From: Saprospiraceae bacterium
GTDB lineage: Bacteria > Bacteroidota > Bacteroidia > Chitinophagales > Saprospiraceae
Assembly: GCA_029212405.1 (NCBI GenBank)
Contig: JARGNR010000030.1
Location: forward strand, 1-64,000
DNA: 64,000 nucleotides
Direction of reading: 5' to 3'
Shown: positions 35,390-43,953 of the stretch, one piece after another
Numbering within the stretch: position 1 is the first letter of the stretch
Layout: every line of letters begins with the position of its first letter
Program-made: the position numbers and the translations under genes
The notes under the pieces: generated by a model
Told to the model about the DNA's origin: nothing
Databases searched by the model: none
Seen by the model: the letters and a program-made list of their open reading frames with translations, nothing else

Positions 35390-38300
35390 TTACATTTTTT
35401 TCATTTTCATAGACAAGGTCACTTTCGTTCCAGATTCTGATTCAGAAATGTCTGATTTATCGATCAATTGCACACTTGCATTTAGATGGTATATTTTATT
35501 TATCATTTCTAATCTTTCAGAAATAATTTTCATTCCAAATGACTTTTTTGAAACATTGAAACTACTTTTTTTAAGTTTGGATAATTTGGTTCCGATGCCA
35601 TCATCATCAATAATAATTTTCAACATATCATCTTCTTGATCAATGATTAACTTCAAATTACATTGTTCTGATTTTTTTGGTAGCAACCCATGCCAAATTG
35701 CATTTTCAATATAAGGTTGAATCAACATTGGAGGCACCATAGTTGACATTACATTCACTTTGTCTGAGATTAATTCATGGTAGAAAAATTGGTTTTCAAA
35801 TCTTAATTTTTCCATACCTACATAAAGCCGTAATGCATTCAATTCACTATCCAAGGACACCCAATCCTGTCGAGAATTTTCCAAAATGATCCGCATCAAC
35901 TGAGCAAAACTTGTCAAATAATCAGACGCATTTTCCTGATCATTTTTAACTATGAAGTTATTGATAGAATTCAAACTATTAAACATAAAATGAGGGTTCA
36001 TTTGAGACCTCAACGACTTCATTTCTAATTCCGACACCTTTTTCAAATTATTCGAGAGAGAAATCTCAGCTTCCTTTCTTTCTTCTTCCGCATTGTACGC
36101 AACAATTTTGGTAGCAACAATGGTAGAAATTGCTGAAATAAAGGATAATCTTCGCTCATTGAAATACGATTTTGATTCATGTTCACAATCTATCAATCCC
36201 AACACTTCATCCCCGGAAAGTATTGGTACACAAATTTTGGATAATCTATTATTTGTGGCTCGATTTCCATCTATAGATAGGTCATCAAAAGCTTTGGAAG
36301 TTTTGCTATTCACAACCGACTCAAAAGCTCCACCCTGCAATGGAACAACTTCCTTATTTCCAAGGTAATCATCGTATTTTGGAGAGCTAGTTTTGACTGC
36401 CTGCCTCCACAATGTATTTTTCTCATTATTCAACAAATAAATTGCACATGCATCAATATCTAATTGACGGATACATTCGAGAATCACTTCCCAAAACTCT
36501 TCATCCATATCCCCATATTTATGCATGGAAAATGAAAAGAATTTCAAGCTTTCATCGTATTTCAATTCCTCGGACTTATCCAACTTCAGTTTTCGATTCA
36601 GTCGGAAAGCGAAATAAAACGCCAACGATGCGATCAGTAATGAAAGGGCGTAAAAATAATATGACCTCCACCATGGATAATCAACCCCAAGCAAAATTCT
36701 ATTGGGAGCAGTAGTCCAATCTTCACCATTTAATGATGCTCTTAATTTCACTTCAAAAGCTCCTGGTTTTATATTTTGAATCAACACGGGGTTAGTAATG
36801 GCAGGAATCCATTCTTCTTTCTCACTCGAAACTGAATACTGGTATTGTAAAGCCGGATTATTCCACAAGTCAATATTTTGATAATAAAATCCAATATTAT
36901 TTTCGTCAGATTTCAGTTTGATTTGGGCATCTCCTGAAATGAGTACCTTTTGATTGTTCTCAATTACTCCAGTTATGTGAGGATTGGGTTGTAAATCATC
37001 TTTGCTCAATAATAATGGATCAAAAGAACACATGCCCGTATTCAACCCATAATGCAGTAGACCACTTTGGTCCATGTAGGAAGCATGCATTCGGAAACCT
37101 CCTCCCGTAAATCCATGAATGTGTGTATACTCTTCCATAGTTTCATCTGCTGCATTCAATTTATAAAGAATGTTTTCTGTAGCTACCCATAGATTATCAG
37201 CTTTATCTTTATCTATGGACAATATCCGCTCGGGCAGCAACTTAGTTTGATAAGTATAGGTCCCACCTTTATCTACATATCTGAATAAACCATTTTCACT
37301 TCCTACCAATAAGCGACCGTCTTTATCTTTTCCAAAAGCAGATATATTTATTGCATTGAGTGATTGGGGAATGTCTATCACTTGAAAATCTCCATTTGAA
37401 AAAACGTAGCACCCCTTCCTCCATGTACCTACAAATGTCTCCTTACCTATGGTTTTTATTTCTCGAATTGCCGTTTTGATTACTGAATTGGTATCCACTT
37501 GAATATTCGACTTAATACGCATACTAGGAATATCAAAAATATTGATCCCCCTAGAGGTTCCCACCCACAAATCTCCTTCCACTCCTTTACTGAAGGTATA
37601 AACAAAATTACTCTTTAGAGATTTCTTATCCTCTTTATCGACTTGGAAAGATCGAATCGATTTTCCGAATGAATCGACAATATCTAGTCCACCGCCAGAA
37701 ACTCCTACCCATTTTCTATCTTTTTCATCAATATACATGGAGATGATGCTTAATATTTTATCCTTATTTTCTCTTCTGATATTAAATGTGGTATTCTTTT
37801 TAATGGGGTCATATTTGATTAACCCCTGAGAAGATGCCAACCAATATGATCCTTGTTTGTCCTTGACAATATGTGATATATGACCTTCAAATATTTTCTT
37901 AGAATTATGATCTACAAAGGACTTAATATGTTTTGCACTCCTTCTGCGTGTATTTAATATATTCAAACCTGAAGTCCTACTGGTTACAAAAACATTCCCA
38001 AAATCATTGGCATACAGAAAAAAAGAGTTGTCTGAAGAGATCGAACTAGGATCTGAAAAGTCATGAGAATAATTTTGAACGGATAGGTCATCCTCATCTA
38101 AAATAAATAGACCTTGATGACCAGAGGTGATGCCGATGTGGCCCTCATAGATGTGTTTAATTCGTCGATAATAGGTATTGGTTTCAGGATACTGGTTTTG
38201 GATATCAATAGCCAGGTTTTTTATCACCTTTTTAGATTCCATATCAATCAGGAATAACTCATGATGAAGGCCCGTGCTGATCAACATGCGCCGATTTCCA

Positions 38301-38935
38301 ATCAAAGCTGCTCCTGTTACTCTTTTCTGCTTGTACTCATATTCTACTTTACCTTTATTAGCATCATATAGAATCGCTTTACCTTGCACAGTAAACAAGT
38401 ATCTATTTTGTTCTTCATTGCTAATTTGTAGCGCTGACTGGGTAAAAATGGGTTGACTAAATAAATGGATCTCCTCTAATCTCCTTTCCACTACATTGTA
38501 ATAAAAATGCCCTTTTTTTGCAATAATATGGACCTCACCATCTTCTGTCAATATATAATTCAAAATTCCATCAGGTAAAACCTCAGGCAATTCAACATGA
38601 ATCAAATTCCTTTTCTCATCCAGATAAAGTAAATCTCCTTCTATCGATCGCAACCATACTATGTTTTGACGATCTATCAACACTTCGGCCAACTTATACT
38701 TTTCAATCCCTAGAATAATCGCGTTGGTATAGTTTACAACTTCTCCTGCATTATAGCTGTCCAATTTTCGATTTGCAATTATCCATAGCAAGCCATCAGG
38801 TCCTTGGCATGCATTATATATCAAATTCGAAGACAGCCCATGATTTGTATTGATGTTTTTGAAAGGTACATGTTGCCCTATTACAAAACAATGTATGACA
38901 ATCAAAACTGCTGTAATGTAATAGCGCAAATGCAA
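35390..38935 (-). CDS. propeller/Y_Y_Y/GAF sensor histidine kinase (LytS type)
   Basis: The 1181-residue membrane sensor begins with a signal peptide and a periplasmic two-component-regulator propeller (about 22-650, repeats such as GLLWI, GDLWVGTSRGINIF, RKWVGVSGGGLDIV). A Y_Y_Y domain follows (about 680-750), then one transmembrane helix (SYYFYALSLLIASLAFYFAF), a cytoplasmic GAF domain (about 800-950), a coiled coil, and a LytS-type kinase. The H-box is LRSQMNPHFMFNSLNSINNF, and the ATP-binding blocks are PPMLIQPYIENAIWHG and IIIDDDGIGT. The start codon is TTG (38935). It is co-transcribed with the LytTR regulator. Confidence 0.92.
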   Translation of the reverse strand: MHLRYYITAVLIVIHCFVIGQHVPFKNINTNHGLSSNLIYNACQGPDGLLWIIANRKLDSYNAGEVVNYTNAIILGIEKYKLAEVLIDRQNIVWLRSIEGDLLYLDEKRNLIHVELPEVLPDGILNYILTEDGEVHIIAKKGHFYYNVVERRLEEIHLFSQPIFTQSALQISNEEQNRYLFTVQGKAILYDANKGKVEYEYKQKRVTGAALIGNRRMLISTGLHHELFLIDMESKKVIKNLAIDIQNQYPETNTYYRRIKHIYEGHIGITSGHQGLFILDEDDLSVQNYSHDFSDPSSISSDNSFFLYANDFGNVFVTSRTSGLNILNTRRRSAKHIKSFVDHNSKKIFEGHISHIVKDKQGSYWLASSQGLIKYDPIKKNTTFNIRRENKDKILSIISMYIDEKDRKWVGVSGGGLDIVDSFGKSIRSFQVDKEDKKSLKSNFVYTFSKGVEGDLWVGTSRGINIFDIPSMRIKSNIQVDTNSVIKTAIREIKTIGKETFVGTWRKGCYVFSNGDFQVIDIPQSLNAINISAFGKDKDGRLLVGSENGLFRYVDKGGTYTYQTKLLPERILSIDKDKADNLWVATENILYKLNAADETMEEYTHIHGFTGGGFRMHASYMDQSGLLHYGLNTGMCSFDPLLLSKDDLQPNPHITGVIENNQKVLISGDAQIKLKSDENNIGFYYQNIDLWNNPALQYQYSVSSEKEEWIPAITNPVLIQNIKPGAFEVKLRASLNGEDWTTAPNRILLGVDYPWWRSYYFYALSLLIASLAFYFAFRLNRKLKLDKSEELKYDESLKFFSFSMHKYGDMDEEFWEVILECIRQLDIDACAIYLLNNEKNTLWRQAVKTSSPKYDDYLGNKEVVPLQGGAFESVVNSKTSKAFDDLSIDGNRATNNRLSKICVPILSGDEVLGLIDCEHESKSYFNERRLSFISAISTIVATKIVAYNAEEERKEAEISLSNNLKKVSELEMKSLRSQMNPHFMFNSLNSINNFIVKNDQENASDYLTSFAQLMRIILENSRQDWVSLDSELNALRLYVGMEKLRFENQFFYHELISDKVNVMSTMVPPMLIQPYIENAIWHGLLPKKSEQCNLKLIIDQEDDMLKIIIDDDGIGTKLSKLKKSSFNVSKKSFGMKIISERLEMINKIYHLNASVQLIDKSDISESESGTKVTLSMKMKKM

Positions 38936-39068
38936 AGTTTTCGTTTTTAATTTCTTGAGATTAAGTTATAAATATCTCATGCAAATAATGATAAAATTAT
39001 TTTTTAATGATAGAATATCCTTCATTGATTTCTTACATATTCTGAATATTCATCCCATTTTCATTCAT

Positions 39069-41576
39069 TCACTCTGGAATATCTCCTTCTCCGCATCCGC
39101 CAATATAAGCTTTAAACATAGTATTTTTACTTGCTCGAAAACCTGGTGTTAACAATACTCGGTTTCCAGCTTTAAAATAGGTAGTTGTTCCCACTCCTCC
39201 ATAGATCAATCCCGCAGTAGTTATTTGATTTCCAGCTTGATATAATTTGTATCCTTCATAATTCCCATTCAATGTTAAATTATTATCACAATTGCCGACC
39301 AAATCAACTTTCCATACCCCTCTTCCGAACGTTGAAGCATATAACTTATCATTACTTTCATCTATATACAAACCAGTTACTGGAGTGATGGGCATACTAT
39401 TCGTATAGGGCATCCAATCATCCATAGAGGTATGCCTATAAAATACTCCCAAATCTGTCCCTATATATACTTGATTGCCTGCAGCATTAACGACGATCGC
39501 ATTAATGGGCATATTTGGTAATGATCCAGAAAAGTTTTCCCATGTCCCTCCTGCATTGGTTGACCGATATACTTTCTGGCCTTCAAAAAACCCACCAAAA
39601 GTAACATATACAGAATTGGAATTTCCAGGATTCACTGCGATATCTGTGATTTTGGTAAAGGAATCCAAAGGCGCAAAACCCGTATTAAGATGCAATGAGT
39701 CCCATGTGGCGCCTTGATCATCTGATCTTGTCAATGTACCGTTACTATTTGCATTATAACTTGAAGCACCAGCTGCATATAATCGGTTGCTATTACTTGG
39801 ACACGTCTCTAATGCCCAAGTGGCTGAATTCAACACAAATGACCAAGAATTACCCTTATCTGTTGAAATTTGGAAGGTATCCGAACCATAAAAGACCGTA
39901 TTTTCATCCGATATATGTGCTCTGATTGTTCCAAACCAATTGGCATTCGGTGGCGTGATCGAAGTACTTGCTCCCCCACTATTTGTAAAATGTCTAGCTC
40001 CTTGATTGATGGTTGCATAAAACTCTGTCTCGTCTATTGGATTGAAGGAGACATCAAATCCATCTGCACTCCTTACATGCGTAAACGTAGAACTATTATC
40101 TGATTTTAATTTCACCCCATTATCTTGAAGACCGATTAAAATATAATCCTCATTTAGGGGCGTACCCGCCATATGGTAGATTTGGGATGTATTGAACCCA
40201 TCTAAAAATGGAGTCCAAGTAGCGCCATCATCTTCACTTAAATAAATTCCACCATCTGTACACGCATAAAGTTTATCGTCCAAAGGGTTGTAAGCCAATT
40301 GATGAATATCCGAATGGTAACCGTTTGTTATTGCAGAGTAACTAGCTGCACCATTTGAAGATGTCCAAATATTAACACCACCCGCTATCACCATATCTCT
40401 ATCCGCTGAGGAAACCGCCAAAGAATGAATGTATTCTGCAAATTCATTATTGCCCGTTCCATCATTAGCACTTCCCAAAATATTTGGTGTTGAACTCATC
40501 AATTGGTAATCGATACCTCCATTTGTTGACCTGTATGTTCCACCATATGTTCCTGCAGCATTTACTTCACCGATTAATGCATACACATAGTTGTTATGAT
40601 CTGGTGTTACAGCCAATTCTATACGGATTGGACTCCCTAAATTGACATCAAAATTAGCTTCGGTCCAATTATCACCAGAAAACAAAGAGTAATAAACTTT
40701 ATCATCAGAACTTGCATAGACTACAGCATTCCCAGGTCGAAATTCGAGATCAAATACATTATCATTCAGTGTTTTTACCCATGTTGCACCTCCGTTTGTG
40801 GTTTTAAAAACTCCCACATCTGTGGCAGCGAGTAAGGTGTTCGAATTCAATGGGCTCTGGACCAATTTAAAACTTTGATAATCTCCAGGGTCTAATTCTC
40901 CAGTTTGATACCACGTTGCTCCACTGTTCGTAGATTTCCATACTCCCATTGACTTTCTTGTGTATCCAAATTGATCTACAAACCCTCCTAAATATGCAGA
41001 ATCTCCATCCCCTGTTAACATATAAATAGTGGAAGGATTTTCCCAATCCACAACTATACCCGATATTCCAATAGCTGGCATATGATCGGTTAATGCTGTC
41101 CACGTTGATCCCCCATTTGTGGTCCTCCATAAACCTGAAGCAGGCGTACCTACATAAAATATATCAGGATCACTAGGATGAAAAGCAATTCGATCCGCTC
41201 TTCCTATTCCAGATGTAGTCGACGAAGGCCCTACGGATTGCCAATGACTATTCACTGTTCTCAAGACATCATCAGAATACTGGCCTTGAACTATTTTTTT
41301 TGCTTTGAACAAACTATCGTTGATGCTGACAAATTCATTGTTGTGCCCCAATCTACTCGACATATACCACTCCCATCTTTTCCAATGTTTAAGTTTTGGA
41401 GCTCTTCCGTTTTCTCCCCTCCAATCTTCTTCATGTCCTTCATAATATCGATCAATAATATTTACAATTTCTCGAAAATCGTTTTGTCCTTCCAACTGTA
41501 CATCTAAATCCACCTGTGCAAAAACAGAGAAATGTACAATAATGATCAAAAATGGCAGTATAGATAAAGTACGCAT
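39069..41576 (-). CDS. exported BNR/sortilin-type beta-propeller protein
   Basis: The 835-residue precursor has a signal peptide (MRTLSILPFLIIIVHFSVFAQ). Asp-box repeats (TNGGSTWTAL, TNSGATWYQTG, TNGGATWVKT, DDGATWTPF, DQGATWDSL, TNAGGTWENF) span about 130-750 and predict one or two six- to ten-bladed propellers like those of VPS10/sialidase-like surface proteins. The last 70 residues (YKLYQAGNQITTAG, KAGNRVLLTPGFRAS, FKAYIGGC) match a C-terminal module of Bacteroidota exported proteins. It is not a classical T9SS type A or B signal. The function is probably surface adhesion or glycan binding. Confidence 0.82.
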   Translation of the reverse strand: MRTLSILPFLIIIVHFSVFAQVDLDVQLEGQNDFREIVNIIDRYYEGHEEDWRGENGRAPKLKHWKRWEWYMSSRLGHNNEFVSINDSLFKAKKIVQGQYSDDVLRTVNSHWQSVGPSSTTSGIGRADRIAFHPSDPDIFYVGTPASGLWRTTNGGSTWTALTDHMPAIGISGIVVDWENPSTIYMLTGDGDSAYLGGFVDQFGYTRKSMGVWKSTNSGATWYQTGELDPGDYQSFKLVQSPLNSNTLLAATDVGVFKTTNGGATWVKTLNDNVFDLEFRPGNAVVYASSDDKVYYSLFSGDNWTEANFDVNLGSPIRIELAVTPDHNNYVYALIGEVNAAGTYGGTYRSTNGGIDYQLMSSTPNILGSANDGTGNNEFAEYIHSLAVSSADRDMVIAGGVNIWTSSNGAASYSAITNGYHSDIHQLAYNPLDDKLYACTDGGIYLSEDDGATWTPFLDGFNTSQIYHMAGTPLNEDYILIGLQDNGVKLKSDNSSTFTHVRSADGFDVSFNPIDETEFYATINQGARHFTNSGGASTSITPPNANWFGTIRAHISDENTVFYGSDTFQISTDKGNSWSFVLNSATWALETCPSNSNRLYAAGASSYNANSNGTLTRSDDQGATWDSLHLNTGFAPLDSFTKITDIAVNPGNSNSVYVTFGGFFEGQKVYRSTNAGGTWENFSGSLPNMPINAIVVNAAGNQVYIGTDLGVFYRHTSMDDWMPYTNSMPITPVTGLYIDESNDKLYASTFGRGVWKVDLVGNCDNNLTLNGNYEGYKLYQAGNQITTAGLIYGGVGTTTYFKAGNRVLLTPGFRASKNTMFKAYIGGCGEGDIPE

Positions 41577-41618
41577 AATGCTATTTGTTTACTATTTATA
41601 TTATTAATGAATTGCTAA

Positions 41619-42707
41619 CTATTGACGATCTTCTATTTCATTCAATTTCCGCTCAAGCAATCTTATTTTCTTATCTGCCTCTATCATATACAGGGTCAAC
41701 TCTTCGATTTTTTCCATCATCCTCTTATTCATATCCCCTAAATCAAGCCCTTCTTCTTCTACCTTTTCAGCAGAAGGGATTCCAGGCAAATGACCCAATT
41801 CGTTAATTTTCAGCTCCAATTCATTCAATGCAGTAAGTTCATAGTCCGATTCAAAAACATAATCTGGCCAATCACCACTCAGTTCCACTCTTATTTCTTC
41901 ACTTATGATCTTTCCATCTACAGCCAATAAGAATCCATCGGGTAAATATGCACTTGATGTTACACCTATACCTACTGTTCCAGCTTCATTCGGGATCATC
42001 AAAACATCTCCACCGTTTCCTTGAAGGTACATGGAGGACATCGCCCCATTATTTCTCGCCATAATCTCATTGTTGTCAAAGGCTAGATTATAGCCTGTTG
42101 TCTCTCCTAAAATTAAGTGTCCCCCGTCGGATAAATCAACATCTGGTCCATCGGTTATTTGTACTTTTGCCTGAGGAAATAAGGTACCTATTCCCAGTTT
42201 ACCGTCATTATCATCTACCAATGAAAGGTTCCCACTATAAGACTGAAGTCGGAGAAGTGCAGGTCCATTTTCGTCTCTGGCTAGGATATCATTTTCATCA
42301 AATCGAACATGGTAATTGTCTACATCTCCAATGATCATAGTTCCTTTCCCAGATTCTGATACTGGCAATCCCCCATCAATATTTAGCATGGTTGTAAAAT
42401 CATTGGTTCCTATGGCCATTTTTCCACCAATATCCGTGTTCCCCCCATTGGGCTGTAGAAAAAATGTTGTTGGTATATGCTCAATGCCAAAAAACGATTG
42501 AACCCGATTAAAATCCAATTCCAAGTAATTCTCATTTCTTTTACCTAGCAATACTAATCCGCCAGATGTAAGAACTTGACCTGAGCTACCAACATGAAAA
42601 GGAGCATCTGGGGTTGTAGTAGCAACTCCTACATGTTGAGCGTTTATAAAATTAAAGGTGAAAAATGTTAAAAGTGCTATTTTAATTGTTGTGACTATGA
42701 TTTTCAT
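41619..42707 (-). CDS. fibre-like exported protein with coiled-coil tail
   Basis: Starting at 42707, the 362-residue protein has a signal peptide (MKIIVTTIKIALLTFFTFNFINAQ in pieces). A longer frame from 42767 would put twenty residues before it. HVGVATTTPDAPFHVGSSGQVL opens a series of short beta segments (GGKMAIGTNDFTTMLNIDGG, GKLGIGTLFPQAKVQITDG, GTVGIGVTSSAYLP) as in trimeric tail-fibre-like proteins. The C-terminus (ELKINELGHLPGIPSAEKV, then a heptad coiled coil to KLNEIEDRQ) is the common tail-fibre/S74-like chaperone region. It is probably a surface fibre; the partner is unknown. Confidence 0.78.
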   Translation of the reverse strand: MKIIVTTIKIALLTFFTFNFINAQHVGVATTTPDAPFHVGSSGQVLTSGGLVLLGKRNENYLELDFNRVQSFFGIEHIPTTFFLQPNGGNTDIGGKMAIGTNDFTTMLNIDGGLPVSESGKGTMIIGDVDNYHVRFDENDILARDENGPALLRLQSYSGNLSLVDDNDGKLGIGTLFPQAKVQITDGPDVDLSDGGHLILGETTGYNLAFDNNEIMARNNGAMSSMYLQGNGGDVLMIPNEAGTVGIGVTSSAYLPDGFLLAVDGKIISEEIRVELSGDWPDYVFESDYELTALNELELKINELGHLPGIPSAEKVEEEGLDLGDMNKRMMEKIEELTLYMIEADKKIRLLERKLNEIEDRQ

Positions 42708-42987
42708 TATCTGAATATTTGATGTTTTTATGCTGTATGTCACAACAAAAGTATAGGCCAACATCATGGAAAACCGAGTAGTTTAGTAAATGGTGAGTTT
42801 GAGTTTAAGTTTGGTAAAGATGTTCGATATCAGCTTATCAGAATTGTACTTTTAGAGACGTAATAAGGAGACTTCGAGTTCAATTCATACTATAGGATAA
42901 TGTCTATAGCAATAGGAAATATCAATGCCCGTTGCAAGTGATAAAGATCAACGTTTGAGGTAATTTATGAGTTTGAGTTTGAGCGTC

Positions 42988-43953
42988 TTACTTCACAGGG
43001 ACAAATTCATCATAAAACCCAACTGCATATCCACCCCACACCCCTAGAGCTCCATTCACATTCGATGTCACCCGATTGTAAGAGCTAAATGGCCCAGCGT
43101 TATTTCTACTGAATTCCAAGGTATTCCAAAATTCAAAATGAGCTGCATCAAGGGTCATCCATTTGATTCGAATGCTATCCCCTCTAAAATAGAATCCAAA
43201 GTTTTCTGCATCAAAATCCCCATCTCTAGGTTCTGCCTTTGTCAATGGAAATTCAAATTCTTTTCCATCAAAAAAGGCATCATCGACTACGGATGAAAAA
43301 GGAGACACAAACCCATTGTCATTTTCTTCTGTAAAGTAACGGTAGAAATTGGCCTCATTTGCTGGATCATCAATTGTTACCCAAAGACGTGCTACTGTAT
43401 CGCTGGGTTCACCTGGAGGATCATCCCACCTCAAATTGAATAAGGGTACAAATTCTGGAATCGTAGTGGTTGCAGTGATTTCTTCTCCTTCTACTTCGAT
43501 TTTCAAATCATAAACTCCGCCTTCTTTACGATCAATAACATCCAACAAATCTACATAAGCACAGATATTAAGTGTGGTACTGTCTGGGTCAAAACCCAAT
43601 GCGATTGCAGCAGCGTCGCGTACCTCAGGTGGCAAATCATCTAGACAAAATTCTTGTAACTCGACGGTCTCGGCACCATCAAAAACTGTCACCTTAGCAT
43701 TATTAACAAAGATGTCATTGAAGGTAGTAAGATCGATTGTTGATAAGAAAGGTATGCTTTTGGTGAGCAATACAAATGTAGGCATTTCACTATCCCCTGC
43801 CTCAATAAATCCCTCTACTACATATTGTTGATCCGATTCCTGCGTGTCTGGAATAAACTCATCCGTACAGCTTGTCCATAGTGTAGCTAACACCCCAAAA
43901 ACTAAGATTCCATACCACAATTCAATTTTATGCAATTTCATTCTTTTAATCAT
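42988..43953 (-). CDS. DUF4249 outer-membrane lipoprotein
   Basis: The start is placed at 43953 (MIKRMKLHKI) because its ATG overlaps the TGA of the TonB receptor gene as ATGA. Starts at 43965 and 43941 are possible. A lipoprotein signal ends in LATLWTSC. The mature part opens DEFIPDTQESDQQYVVEG, the DUF4249 signature, and continues as a beta-rich domain (YDLKIEVEGEEITATTTIP, RYFTEENDNGFV). DUF4249 genes typically follow a TonB-dependent receptor and may hand over its ligand. The ligand is unknown. Confidence 0.88.
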   Translation of the reverse strand: MIKRMKLHKIELWYGILVFGVLATLWTSCTDEFIPDTQESDQQYVVEGFIEAGDSEMPTFVLLTKSIPFLSTIDLTTFNDIFVNNAKVTVFDGAETVELQEFCLDDLPPEVRDAAAIALGFDPDSTTLNICAYVDLLDVIDRKEGGVYDLKIEVEGEEITATTTIPEFVPLFNLRWDDPPGEPSDTVARLWVTIDDPANEANFYRYFTEENDNGFVSPFSSVVDDAFFDGKEFEFPLTKAEPRDGDFDAENFGFYFRGDSIRIKWMTLDAAHFEFWNTLEFSRNNAGPFSSYNRVTSNVNGALGVWGGYAVGFYDEFVPVK

